Assembly: GCF_001905345.1 (NCBI RefSeq)
Contig: NZ_LFBV01000007.1
Location: 124,001-188,000 of the forward strand
From: Streptomyces uncialis
Lineage (GTDB): Bacteria > Actinomycetota > Actinomycetes > Streptomycetales > Streptomycetaceae
Reading direction: 5' to 3'
Length of the DNA: 64,000 bases
Shown here: one piece after another, positions 34,725-43,575 of the stretch
Layout: each line of letters begins with the position of its first letter
Position numbering within the stretch: the stretch's first letter is position 1
Notes under the pieces: model-generated
Told to the model about the DNA's origin: nothing
Databases searched by the model: none
What the model saw: the letters and a program-made list of their open reading frames with translations, nothing else
Made by a program: the position numbers and the translations under genes

Positions 34725-35750
34725 TTGCGCGTACTTCTGACGGGACACCAGGGCTACCTGGGCACCGTGATGGCCCCGGTACTCGGCTCGGCCGGACACG
34801 AGGTCGTCGGACTGGACTCCGGCCTCTTCGCCGACTGCGTGCTGGGCCCGCCGCCCGCCGACCCGCCGGGACACCGGGTGGACCTCCGTGACATCACGGC
34901 CGAACACCTGGCCGGGGTGGACGCCGTGATCCATCTGGCCGCGCTGTCCAACGACCCGCTGGGCGCACTCGCTCCCGACCTCACCTACGACATCAACCAC
35001 CACGCGTCCGTGCGACTGGCCGAACTGGCCCGCGACGCCGGAGTACGGCGCTTCCTGTACGCCTCGACCTGCTCCGTCTACGGCGCCGCCGGCGGCGGCG
35101 ACCTGGTGGCAGAGGACGCCCCGCTGCGCCCCGTGACCCCGTACGCGGAGTCCAAGGTGCGGGTGGAGGACGACCTGCACGCGCTGGCCGACGGCGACTT
35201 CAGCCCGGTGTACATGCGCAACGCCACCGCCTTCGGCTACTCACCCCGGCTGCGCGCCGACATCGTGCTGAACAACCTGGTGGGCCACGCCCTGCTGTCC
35301 GGCGAGGTGCTCGTGCTCTCCGACGGCACTCCCTGGCGCCCGCTCGTGCACGCCGCCGACATCGCACGGGCCTTCGCCGCCGCGCTCACCGCGCCCCGGG
35401 AGGCGGTGCACGACCGGGCGTTCAACATCGGCAGCGAGATCAACAACGTCACCGTCGCGGAGATCGCCGCACAGGTCGCCGAGGCGGTCTCCGGCTCACG
35501 GGTGGTGATCACCGGCGAGACCGGCGCCGATCCGCGGTCGTACCGGGTGGACTTCTCCCGGTTCCGCGCCGCGATCCCCGGCTTCGACTGCGAATGGACG
35601 GTCAAGCGGGGCGCCCTCGAACTCGCCGACGCCTACCGGGAACACGCCCTGACCCGCGAGGACTTCGAGCGTCGCTTCACCCGGCTCGCCGTGCTGCGCG
35701 CGGCGTCCGACGCCGGAACCGTCGACGACACCCTGCGGTGGCGCCGATGA
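34725..35750 (+). CDS. NAD-dependent epimerase/dehydratase (extended SDR)
   Basis: The 341-residue protein shows the SDR motif VLLTGHQGYLGTVMAPVL, the IHLAALSNDPL stretch, the active-site YASTCSVYGAAGGG and the catalytic TPYAESK (Y-x-x-x-K). The substrate-binding part includes MRNATAFGYSPRLRAD. It acts on an NDP-sugar as dehydratase, epimerase or reductase. TTG at 34725 is the most likely start, with GGGGGAATG just upstream. The stop overlaps the next ATG. Confidence 0.86.
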   Translation: MRVLLTGHQGYLGTVMAPVLGSAGHEVVGLDSGLFADCVLGPPPADPPGHRVDLRDITAEHLAGVDAVIHLAALSNDPLGALAPDLTYDINHHASVRLAELARDAGVRRFLYASTCSVYGAAGGGDLVAEDAPLRPVTPYAESKVRVEDDLHALADGDFSPVYMRNATAFGYSPRLRADIVLNNLVGHALLSGEVLVLSDGTPWRPLVHAADIARAFAAALTAPREAVHDRAFNIGSEINNVTVAEIAAQVAEAVSGSRVVITGETGADPRSYRVDFSRFRAAIPGFDCEWTVKRGALELADAYREHALTREDFERRFTRLAVLRAASDAGTVDDTLRWRR

Positions 35751-37021
35751 CGACGACCGGCGAGCAGATGCACGCACTGGTGGAGCGGCTGTACCCGCTG
35801 TGCCGGAGCATCACCGGCGACGGGGTGCGCGACACCCTGGAGATCGTCGGCGAGTACCTTCCGCTCCAAACGCACGAGGTGCCGACGGGGACGCGGGTGC
35901 TCGACTGGACGGTGCCGCAGGAGTGGAACATCCGCGACGCGTACATCGCCGACACCGCCGGCAACCGCGTCGTCGACTTCGCCGCGTCCAGCCTCCACGT
36001 GCTCGGCTACAGCGTGCCGGTGTCGGCGACCATGCCGCTGTCCGAGCTGCGCGCACATCTGCACACCCTGCCCGACCACCCCACCTGGGTGCCCTACCGC
36101 ACCAGCTACTACAAGCCGGACTGGGGATTCTGCCTGGCCCAGGAGACCCTGGACGCGCTGCCGGACGGCGACTACGAGGTACGCGTCGACTCCACCCTCG
36201 CGGACGGCCATCTCACCTACGCCGAACACGTCGTCCCCGGGCAGGTCCCCGACGAGGTGATCGTCTCCTGCCATGTCTGCCACCCGTCGCTGGCCAACGA
36301 CAACCTGGCGGGCATCGCGGTGGCGACGTTCCTGGCCCGGGCGCTGGCGGAGACGAAGCCCTGGTACACCTACCGCTTCCTGTTCGCGCCCGGCACCATC
36401 GGGGCGATCACCTGGCTGGCCCGCAACCGGGAGCGGGTGGACCGGGTCAAGCACGGACTGGTGCTCGCCTGCGCCGGTGACCCGGGACGGCTGACGTACA
36501 AGCAGAGCAGACGCGGCGACGCGGAGATCGACCGGGTGATGCGGCATGTGCTGCGCTCCTCCGAACGCCCGCACCACATCACCGAGTTCACTCCCTACGG
36601 CTACGACGAGCGGCAGTTCTGCTCGCCCGGGTTCGATCTCGGCGTGGGCTCGCTCAGCCGCACCCCGTACGCCGGATACCCCGAGTACCACACCTCGGCG
36701 GACAACCCGGACTTCGTCTCCCCGGAGGCGATGGCGGACACCCTCGCCGTCTGCCGTGAGGCGTTCGGCGTGCTGGACCGCGACCGGCGGTACCGCAACC
36801 TCAGCCCCTACGGCGAACCACAGCTGGGCCGACGCGGGTTGTACGAAGCGCTCGGCGGACGCAGCGACGCGAAGCAGGCCCAGATGGCCATGCTGTGGGT
36901 GCTCAACCTCTCCGACGGCGAACACAGCCTGCTGGACATCGCCGAGCGGTCCGGGCTGCCGTTCGACACCGTCGCCGGCGCGGCCGACGCCCTGGAGGGC
37001 GCCGGGCTGATCAAGGCATGA
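35747..37021 (+). CDS. DUF4910/DUF2172-type zinc aminopeptidase-like protein
   Basis: The 424-residue protein belongs to a poorly characterised family with an aminopeptidase-like fold. Visible markers are RSITGDGVRDTLEIV, EWNIRDAYIADTAGNRVVDF, SCHVCHPSLANDNLAGI (a probable metal site, H-P-S-x-x-N-D-N) and YPEYHTSADNPDFV. A small C-terminal winged-helix-like segment ends with FDTVAGAADALEGAGLIKA. In polysaccharide loci such proteins sit beside SDR, PIG-L and aminotransferase genes, but the substrate is unknown. ATG at 35747 overlaps the previous stop. Confidence 0.82.
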   Translation: MTTTGEQMHALVERLYPLCRSITGDGVRDTLEIVGEYLPLQTHEVPTGTRVLDWTVPQEWNIRDAYIADTAGNRVVDFAASSLHVLGYSVPVSATMPLSELRAHLHTLPDHPTWVPYRTSYYKPDWGFCLAQETLDALPDGDYEVRVDSTLADGHLTYAEHVVPGQVPDEVIVSCHVCHPSLANDNLAGIAVATFLARALAETKPWYTYRFLFAPGTIGAITWLARNRERVDRVKHGLVLACAGDPGRLTYKQSRRGDAEIDRVMRHVLRSSERPHHITEFTPYGYDERQFCSPGFDLGVGSLSRTPYAGYPEYHTSADNPDFVSPEAMADTLAVCREAFGVLDRDRRYRNLSPYGEPQLGRRGLYEALGGRSDAKQAQMAMLWVLNLSDGEHSLLDIAERSGLPFDTVAGAADALEGAGLIKA

Positions 37022-38325
37022 AACCGATGACCACCGAGGGGGAGAAGGCGAAGGGCGCCCCGGCGGCCCGGCCCGGCGGCGGCCGGGCCCTGGCTGGCCG
37101 GCTGTCCTGGGGACTGGCCGACCAGGCGGTCTGCAGCATGACCAACTTCGCGCTGGGCATCTATGTGGCACGCTCCCTGGGGCTCGCCGCGTTCGGTGTG
37201 TTCAGCCTGGCCTGGGTGACCTACGGCGTGGTGCTCAGCGTCTCCCGAGGGCTGGCCACCGACCCGCTCGTGGTGCGCTTCAGCGGCGTACCGGACACCG
37301 CCTGGCGCGCGGCGACGGCCCGGTCGTCCGGCACCGCGCTCGGCGTCGGCGCCGCCCTCGGCACGGTGTGCCTGGTGGCCGGGCTGGGCTTCGGCGGCGG
37401 GCTGGGACACGCGTTCGCCGCCCTCGGCGTCGTACTGCCCGGCCTGCTGCTCCAGGACGCCTGGCGGTACTCGTTCTTCGCCGCCGGTACCGGGCGCAAA
37501 GCCTGCGTCAACGACCTCCTGGGGGGCGTCGCGCTCGTCCCGGCCATGCTGGTCGCGGCCCGCGTGGGCAGCGTGGCCGCGTTCGTGCTCGCCTGGGGCG
37601 CCGCCGCCGCGGTGGCCGCCGGGTACGGCTTCCTCCAGTCCCGCATCAGGCCCCGGCCGACCGGAGCACGCGAGTGGCTGCGCGAGCACCGCGACCTCGG
37701 CTACCGGTACCTGGTCGAGAACGTCAGCCTCAGCGGCGCGGCCCAGCTGCGGGCCTACGGGCTCGGCGCGATCGTCGGCGTCAGCGCGGTCGGGGTGATC
37801 CGGGGCGCCGAGCTCCTGCTCGGCCCGTTCCTGGCCGTGCTGATGGGACTGTCACTGGTCACCGTCCCGGAGGCGGCCCGGGTACTGCGGCGGGCCCCGC
37901 ACCGCCTCGGCCGCTTCTGCCTCCTGCTCAGCGCCGGACAGGCCGCCGCCGCGCTGCTCTGGGGCGCCGCCCTGCTGCTGGTGCCCGACCGCCTCGGTGA
38001 ACTCGTGCTCGGCGGCGTCTGGCACCCCGCCTCCGCGCTCATCGTGCCCGCCACCCTCGGTGTCGTGGGCGCCGGCCTCGGCGTCGGCGCGGCGGCCGGG
38101 CTGCGCGCGCTCGGCGCCGCCCGGCGCAGCCTGCGCAGCCAGCTGTTCGCCTCCGCCTGCTACGTCGTCGGCGGGCTCGGCGGAGCCGCCCTGGCCGGTA
38201 CGGCCGGCTCCGCCTGGGGCGTGGCCGCCGCGACCGTCAGCGGCTCGGCCGTCTGGTGGCTGCATCTGCGGTCCGCCCTGCGCGAGCGCCAACAGAACCC
38301 CATCCGCGAAGTGAGGACCCCATGA
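37018..38325 (+). CDS. Wzx-like polysaccharide flippase (MATE/polysaccharide transporter family)
   Basis: The 435-residue protein is almost entirely transmembrane, with about 12 predicted helices (for example WGLADQAVCSMTNFALGIYV at the start and VYLARSLGLAAFGV-like packing). The first helix pattern (L-S-W-G-x-x-D-Q and S-x-x-N-F) is that of O-antigen flippases. It would flip lipid-linked repeat units to the outer face. Its ATG overlaps the DUF4910 stop and its TGA overlaps the next ATG. Confidence 0.83.
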   Translation: MKPMTTEGEKAKGAPAARPGGGRALAGRLSWGLADQAVCSMTNFALGIYVARSLGLAAFGVFSLAWVTYGVVLSVSRGLATDPLVVRFSGVPDTAWRAATARSSGTALGVGAALGTVCLVAGLGFGGGLGHAFAALGVVLPGLLLQDAWRYSFFAAGTGRKACVNDLLGGVALVPAMLVAARVGSVAAFVLAWGAAAAVAAGYGFLQSRIRPRPTGAREWLREHRDLGYRYLVENVSLSGAAQLRAYGLGAIVGVSAVGVIRGAELLLGPFLAVLMGLSLVTVPEAARVLRRAPHRLGRFCLLLSAGQAAAALLWGAALLLVPDRLGELVLGGVWHPASALIVPATLGVVGAGLGVGAAAGLRALGAARRSLRSQLFASACYVVGGLGGAALAGTAGSAWGVAAATVSGSAVWWLHLRSALRERQQNPIREVRTP

Positions 38326-39269
38326 CCGCCCCTGCCCGGCTGAGCATCGGCCTGCCCGTGTACAACGGCGAGGAGTACCTCGCCGAGTCCTTCGACGCCC
38401 TGCTCGGGCAGACCTACGAGGACTTCGAACTGGTCGTCTCCGACAACGCCTCGACCGACGGGACCGAGGACATCTGCCGCCGGTACGCCGCCCTCGACCC
38501 CCGTATCCGCTACCTCCGGCTGCCCCGCAACATCGGCGCCGCGCCGAACCACAACCATGTGTTCACCGAGTGCCGCGGCGAACTGTTCAAATGGGCCTCG
38601 CACGACGACCTCTACGCCCGGGACCTGCTGAAGCGCTGTGTGGAGGCGCTGGACGAACGGCCGGACATCGTCCTCGCGCACAGCGGCCAGGCGGTCATCG
38701 ACGGCGACGGCCGGGTGAAGGTCCCCTACGAGTACGGACTCGCCACCGACTCGCCCCACCCGCCGGAGCGCTTCCGCAGTCTGCTCTTCGAGCCCGGCGG
38801 CGACGACTTCTACGGGGTGATGCGGGCCGACATGCTGCGCCGGGTGAAGCCGCACGACAGCTACCATCACGCCGACCGCACGTTCGTCGCCGAGATCACC
38901 CTGCACGGGCCGTTCCACCAGGTGCCCGAGCTGCTGTACTTCCGCCGCGACCATCCCACCCGCGCCGAGCGGGCCAACCCGGGCAAACGCTCCCGGTGCG
39001 TCAACCTGGACCCCCGCCGGGCGGGTCCGCTGCACCCGACACCCCGGCTGCTCGCCGAGTACGTCTGGGGCTTCGTCGCGGCGGTCAAGCGGGCGCCGCT
39101 GTCCCCGGCCGACCGGCGCGAGTGCTACCGCCACCTCGCCTCCTGGATGACCAGCCGGGCCCGGCCGGGCGCCGGGGAGCGCGTCGAGGACCGTGCCCCG
39201 GTCGACCCGGACCGGCTCACCGTCTCCGTCGACGCGCTCGTCGCCGGCCGCGAAGGCGGGCGCGCGTGA
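38322..39269 (+). CDS. Glycosyltransferase, GT2 family
   Basis: The 315-residue protein has the GT-A/GT2 start RLSIGLPVYNGEEYLAESFD, the donor-binding LVVSDNASTDGTEDICRRYA, and the acceptor region GELFKWASHDDLYARDLLKR with the D-D pair. It transfers a sugar of the repeat unit. It overlaps both neighbours by 4 bases, so translation is coupled. Confidence 0.87.
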   Translation: MTAPARLSIGLPVYNGEEYLAESFDALLGQTYEDFELVVSDNASTDGTEDICRRYAALDPRIRYLRLPRNIGAAPNHNHVFTECRGELFKWASHDDLYARDLLKRCVEALDERPDIVLAHSGQAVIDGDGRVKVPYEYGLATDSPHPPERFRSLLFEPGGDDFYGVMRADMLRRVKPHDSYHHADRTFVAEITLHGPFHQVPELLYFRRDHPTRAERANPGKRSRCVNLDPRRAGPLHPTPRLLAEYVWGFVAAVKRAPLSPADRRECYRHLASWMTSRARPGAGERVEDRAPVDPDRLTVSVDALVAGREGGRA

Positions 39270-40504
39270 GGTCCGCGCGGGACGCCCCGGTGCGCGTCGG
39301 GGTGTTCGGCCTGCTCGGCTCCGGCAACCTCGGCAACGACGGGTCGCTGGAAGCCGTGCTCGGGTACCTCCGGTCCGCGCACCCGGAGGCCGCCGTGGAC
39401 GCGCTGTGCGGCGGACCCGAGGCCGTCACGGCCCGGTACGGGATACCGGCGACCCGGCTGCACTGGTACCGCGGCGAGTACCGGACCGCGTCCCGAGCGG
39501 GCGCGATCGCGGGGAAGGGCCTCGGCAAACTCGTCGACGTCTTCCGCACCGCCGCCTGGGTACGCCGGCACGATGTGGTGATCGTGCCGGGCATGGGCGT
39601 CCTGGAGGCCACCCTGCCGCTGCGGCCCTGGGGCTTCCCGTACTCGCTGTTCCTGCTCTGCGCGAGCGGGCGGCTGCTCGGCACCCGGGTCGCGCTGGTC
39701 GGTGTCGGCGCCGCCGCGATCCGCAGCCGCCCCACCCGGGCCCTGGTGCGCTGGTCGGCACGGCTGGCGACGTACCGGTCGTACCGGGACGACCTGTCCC
39801 GCGACGCGCTGCGGGCGATGGGCGTGGACACCACACGCGACGAGGTCTACCCGGACCTCGCGTTCGCCCTGCCCGTGCCGCCGGCCGACGCGCCCCCCGG
39901 CCCGCCGGGCCCGGTCTGTGTCGGCGTCATGGACTTCCACGGCGGCAACGACGACCGTGCCCGGGCCGAGGAGATCCACCGGCGCTACCTCGACGGGACG
40001 ATCCGCTTCGTCCGCGCGCTGGTCGAGGACGGCCGCCCGGTCCGGCTGCTCACCGGCGACGACGTCGACGCGTCCGTGGTCGCCGCGATCCTCGACGCGG
40101 TGGACTCGCCGCTGGTCACCGCCGCCGCCGCGTCCTCACTGGCCGACCTGATGAAGGAGACGGCGGCCGCCGACACCGTGGTCGCGACCCGCTACCACAA
40201 CCTCGTCTGCGCGCTGAAGGCCGGAACGCCGACACTCGCGCTCAGCTACGCGGCGAAGAGCGACGCGCTGATGGCCCGGATGGGGCTCGACGCGTACCGC
40301 CACCCGGCCCGCGAGGTCGACGCCGACCGCCTCCTCGAACAGTTCCGGGCGCTGGAGAGGGAATCGGCGCGGATACGGCGCACCCTCACCGAACGGAACC
40401 TGGTCGCCGCCCGGCAACTGGAGCGGCAGTTCACCGCCCTGACCGCGGCCCTCTTCCCGGCCACCGGCCACACCCACGCCCACGCACTGCGGGAGACCCC
40501 ATGA
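39266..40504 (+). CDS. Polysaccharide pyruvyl transferase family protein
   Basis: The 412-residue protein starts VRVGVFGLLGSGNLGNDGSL, the family N-terminus, and contains HDVVIVPGMGVLEATLPLRP, GTRVALVGVGAAAIRS and the C-terminal ADTVVATRYHNLVCALKAGT with the conserved R-x-H. It most likely adds a pyruvate ketal from phosphoenolpyruvate to a sugar, giving extra negative charge to the polymer. GTG at 39266 overlaps the previous stop. Confidence 0.83.
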   Translation: MRSARDAPVRVGVFGLLGSGNLGNDGSLEAVLGYLRSAHPEAAVDALCGGPEAVTARYGIPATRLHWYRGEYRTASRAGAIAGKGLGKLVDVFRTAAWVRRHDVVIVPGMGVLEATLPLRPWGFPYSLFLLCASGRLLGTRVALVGVGAAAIRSRPTRALVRWSARLATYRSYRDDLSRDALRAMGVDTTRDEVYPDLAFALPVPPADAPPGPPGPVCVGVMDFHGGNDDRARAEEIHRRYLDGTIRFVRALVEDGRPVRLLTGDDVDASVVAAILDAVDSPLVTAAAASSLADLMKETAAADTVVATRYHNLVCALKAGTPTLALSYAAKSDALMARMGLDAYRHPAREVDADRLLEQFRALERESARIRRTLTERNLVAARQLERQFTALTAALFPATGHTHAHALRETP

Positions 40505-41052
40505 AAGCGACCGAAGTCCCGGCGATCACCGGCGCGTACCTGTTCGAGTCGACGTCGTACACCGACGAACGCGGTTCCTTCTGCCGCACCTTCGACGCCG
40601 ACGTGGTCCGCTCGGTGGGCCTCGACCCGGACGCCTTCGTCCAGGACAGCGTGTCCCGCTCGGTCCGGGGGGTCCTGCGCGGACTGCATCTGCGCTCCGG
40701 AGCGGGCGAGGCCAAGCTGGTGCGGTGCTCGTACGGGAGGATCTTCGACGTCGTCGTGGACCTGCGGCCCCACTCGCCCACCTACCGCGACCGGGCCTTC
40801 TTCGAGCTGACCGACGAGACCCAGACGACCCTGTACATCCCGGCGGGCTGCGCGCACGGCTTCCAGGCGCTGACCGGTACCGCCGACGTCTCGTACCGGA
40901 TCGACCGCCCGCACGACCCGTCCGAGGACGTGACCATCGCCTTCGACGACCCGGAGCTCGCCATCCCCTGGCCGCTGCCGGTCACCTCGATGTCCCGGCG
41001 GGACCGCGAGGCGCCGAGCCTCGCCCAGGTCCTGAAGCACAAGGAAGGATGA
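40501..41052 (+). CDS. dTDP-4-dehydrorhamnose 3,5-epimerase family protein (RmlC-like)
   Basis: The 183-residue cupin shows RmlC landmarks: ERGSFCRTFDADVVRSVGL, SVRGVLRGLHLRSGAGEAKL with the active-site His, GRIFDVVVDLRPHSPTY and LYIPAGCAHGFQALT. It epimerises an NDP-4-keto-6-deoxysugar at C3 and/or C5. It is not accompanied by RmlA, B or D, so it probably works on the CDP- or other NDP-sugar of this operon rather than on dTDP-rhamnose. Confidence 0.85.
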   Translation: MKATEVPAITGAYLFESTSYTDERGSFCRTFDADVVRSVGLDPDAFVQDSVSRSVRGVLRGLHLRSGAGEAKLVRCSYGRIFDVVVDLRPHSPTYRDRAFFELTDETQTTLYIPAGCAHGFQALTGTADVSYRIDRPHDPSEDVTIAFDDPELAIPWPLPVTSMSRRDREAPSLAQVLKHKEG

Positions 41053-41059
41053 GACCGGC

Positions 41060-42385
41060 GTGGACACCGAAGAGTTCCTCCTGCCCCGCTCACGACTGGC
41101 GAACGAGCGGCTGCACACCCTGATCCCCGGCGGCGCCCACACCTACGCCAAGGGCGACGACCAGTACCCCGAGAACCTGGCCCCGGTCATCAGCCACGGC
41201 AACGGCGCCCATGTATGGGACATCGACGGCAACCGCTACGTCGAGTACGGCTCCGGCCTGCGGTCGGTCAGCCTCGGCCACGCCCACCCCCGCGTGAACG
41301 AGGCCGTACGGCGGCAGCTGGACCGCGGCAGCAACTTCGTCCGGCCGTCCATCGTGGAGGTCGAGGCCGCGGAGCGCTTCCTGGCCACCGTGCCGACCGC
41401 CGACATGGTGAAGTTCGCGAAGAACGGCTCCGACGTCACCACCGCCGCGGTACGTCTCGCCCGCGCCGCCACCGGGCGCCCGCGGATCGCCATCTGCGGC
41501 GACCATCCGTTCCTCTCCGCCGACGACTGGTTCATCGGCACCACGCCGATGTCCGCCGGCGTTCCGGCGGCGACCACCGAGCTCACCGTCACGTTCCCTT
41601 ACGGGGATCTGGCCGCCACGGAGGAACTGCTCACCCGGTACCAAGGCGAGGTCGCCTGTCTGATCCTCGAACCCGCCACCCACACCGAGCCGCCGCCCGG
41701 ATACCTCGCCGGTCTGCGCGAGCTGGCCGACCGGCACGGCTGCGTACTGGTCTTCGACGAGATGATCACCGGCCTGCGCTGGTCCGAGGCGGGCGCCCAG
41801 GGCATGTACGGGGTCGTCCCCGACCTCTCCACGTTCGGCAAGGCGCTGGGCAACGGGTTCGCCGTCTCCGCGCTGGCCGGGCGCCGCGACCTCATGGAAC
41901 TGGGCGGGCTGCGCCACTCCCACGACCGGGTGTTCCTGCTGTCCACCACCCACGGCGCGGAAACACACTCGCTGGCCGCCGCGATGGCCGTGCTCACCAC
42001 CTATGTCGAGGAGGGCGTCACCGCGCGGCTGCACGCCCTCGGCGAGCGATTGGCCGCCGGTGTCCGCGAGGCCGCGGCCGGTATGGGGGTCGCCGACCAC
42101 ATCGTCGTCCGGGGCCGGGCCAGCAATCTGGTCTTCGCCACCCTCGACGAGAACCGGCAGCCGTCACAGCGGTACCGCACCCTGTTCCTGCGCCGGCTCC
42201 TCGCGGGCGGGGTGCTCGCCCCGTCGTTCGTGGTGAGCAGCGCGCTCAGCGACGCCGACATCGACCACACCGTCGACACGGTGGCCCAAGCCTGCGCGGT
42301 GTACCGGAAGGCGCTGGACGCCGCCGACCCCACCCCCTGGCTGGCCGGACGACCTATCAAGCCCGTGTTCCGCCGCCTGGCGTGA
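41060..42385 (+). CDS. Class III aminotransferase (glutamate-1-semialdehyde aminotransferase-like)
   Basis: The 441-residue PLP enzyme includes IPGGAHTYAKGDDQYPENLA, RYVEYGSGLRSVSLGHAHPR, KNGSDVTTAAVRLARAATGR, LVFDEMITGLRW and the PLP lysine in LSTFGKALGNGFAVSALAGR. Family members are either housekeeping HemL or sugar-linked aminotransferases; the operon context favours amination or amino-group mutase chemistry on a sugar or side chain. GTG at 41060 follows the RmlC-like stop by 7 bases. It is the last gene of the rightward operon, 7 bases before a convergent gene. Confidence 0.84.
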   Translation: MDTEEFLLPRSRLANERLHTLIPGGAHTYAKGDDQYPENLAPVISHGNGAHVWDIDGNRYVEYGSGLRSVSLGHAHPRVNEAVRRQLDRGSNFVRPSIVEVEAAERFLATVPTADMVKFAKNGSDVTTAAVRLARAATGRPRIAICGDHPFLSADDWFIGTTPMSAGVPAATTELTVTFPYGDLAATEELLTRYQGEVACLILEPATHTEPPPGYLAGLRELADRHGCVLVFDEMITGLRWSEAGAQGMYGVVPDLSTFGKALGNGFAVSALAGRRDLMELGGLRHSHDRVFLLSTTHGAETHSLAAAMAVLTTYVEEGVTARLHALGERLAAGVREAAAGMGVADHIVVRGRASNLVFATLDENRQPSQRYRTLFLRRLLAGGVLAPSFVVSSALSDADIDHTVDTVAQACAVYRKALDAADPTPWLAGRPIKPVFRRLA

Positions 42386-42392
42386 CACGAAG

Positions 42393-43205
42393 TCAGCGGC
42401 GCTCCCGCTGGCGGTCGGCCGTCCGGTCGACCAGCCACGCGGTGGCCGGTGTCACCGCCAGCGCGGTGCACCAGCCGCCGAGGGTGTCGGTCGGGTAGTG
42501 CGCGCCCAGCGCGATCTGCGCCCAGCCCATGGCGGCGCCCGCGACCAGCGCCGCCCCCAGCGCGAGCGCCGTCCCGGCCGTCCTGCCGAGGCCGAGCCGC
42601 CCGACCGCCAGCAGCGCCGCCATCAGGGCGAGCGCGGTGAGGAAGGCGGTGTGCCCGCTCGGATAGGACAGATGCCCGTCGTGGATGGTGCGTCCCACCA
42701 GGGGCTTGAGCAGCTTGGTCGCGCCCACGGTCAGTACGGCGCCTGCCACGACGAGCACCGCGGCGCGCGGCCACCGCAGCAGCAGACAGCCCGACACGGC
42801 GGCCACGACCAGCGCCACCGCCCCGGCGGGCTCCGCCAGGAAGTCCACGGCCAGGGCGATGTTCCGCCACGGCGGCGGCACACCGTCCACCGACGGCTGA
42901 ATCCACCCGTCCACCCCGCCGGGCCGGTTCCGCCCGGCGTACACGACCCCCAGCGCGACACCCAGCAGCGTGGCGAGGACCGCGATCAGCCCGAGCGAGG
43001 CGCGCAGCGACGGAGGCAGCACCGGGGGCGTCCGCCGACCGGTCGCGCGTCCGTCGTCCCCCTCCGATCCGGGACGGCTCGCGGTGACCGGTGGCGGATC
43101 CTGCGGACCTCGGTCTCCTGAGGCCGGGCGAGGCCGGACCTCTTCACGCCGCCCGACACCAGCCGACGTGACCTTCGGCTTCTGCTCGCGCCGACTCCGC
43201 ACCAA
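42393..43205 (-). CDS. PAP2 phosphatase family membrane protein
   Basis: The protein (up to 270 residues) has a Pro/Arg-rich N-terminus and five or six hydrophobic helices. The acid phosphatase motifs are KLLKPLVGRTIHDGH, SYPSGHTAFLTALAL and AQIALGAHYPTDTLGGW. It could dephosphorylate undecaprenyl pyrophosphate or a lipid phosphate, which would recycle the carrier used by the operon that converges on it. The start is uncertain: the longest frame begins at a TTG (43205), and GTG codons further in could be used. Confidence 0.82.
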   Translation of the reverse strand: MVRSRREQKPKVTSAGVGRREEVRPRPASGDRGPQDPPPVTASRPGSEGDDGRATGRRTPPVLPPSLRASLGLIAVLATLLGVALGVVYAGRNRPGGVDGWIQPSVDGVPPPWRNIALAVDFLAEPAGAVALVVAAVSGCLLLRWPRAAVLVVAGAVLTVGATKLLKPLVGRTIHDGHLSYPSGHTAFLTALALMAALLAVGRLGLGRTAGTALALGAALVAGAAMGWAQIALGAHYPTDTLGGWCTALAVTPATAWLVDRTADRQRERR

Positions 43206-43575
43206 CGAGCCCCCCCCGTCATGTCCGAACCTGGTCCGCGCGGGAGCCGGCGGCCTCTGCGGCCCCGGACCCGCCCAGCCTGTCCCTCATCCGGCCAAGG
43301 CATCGGAATCAGCCTTCGATCGGCACCCTAACCAACAATCCGGTCGCGGAAAACCGCCGTCTGACGGTGCCGGGTGTCAGCACTCCGCGAATTCCGGTCC
43401 GTATCGCATTTCCGTGCCGGAGCCATGGAATTCCACCGGAACCGCGATCGTGCCCCGGCGGTGGACACGCTCCAACAGAACTCCGTCCAGGGCGAATTCG
43501 CCGTCCCGCTGCGCGTCCGCGTCCGCGATCCTATGCTGACACCGAGGGTGGAGACGACCTGGGGGGTCATGCCTG
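43206..43575. other. Intergenic region between divergent genes
   Basis: These 370 bases are between the leftward PAP2 gene and the rightward methyltransferase and carry both promoters. No protein-coding content is recognised. The 30 bases before the methyltransferase (GGGGGGTCATGCCTG) hold its ribosome site. Confidence 0.4.
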
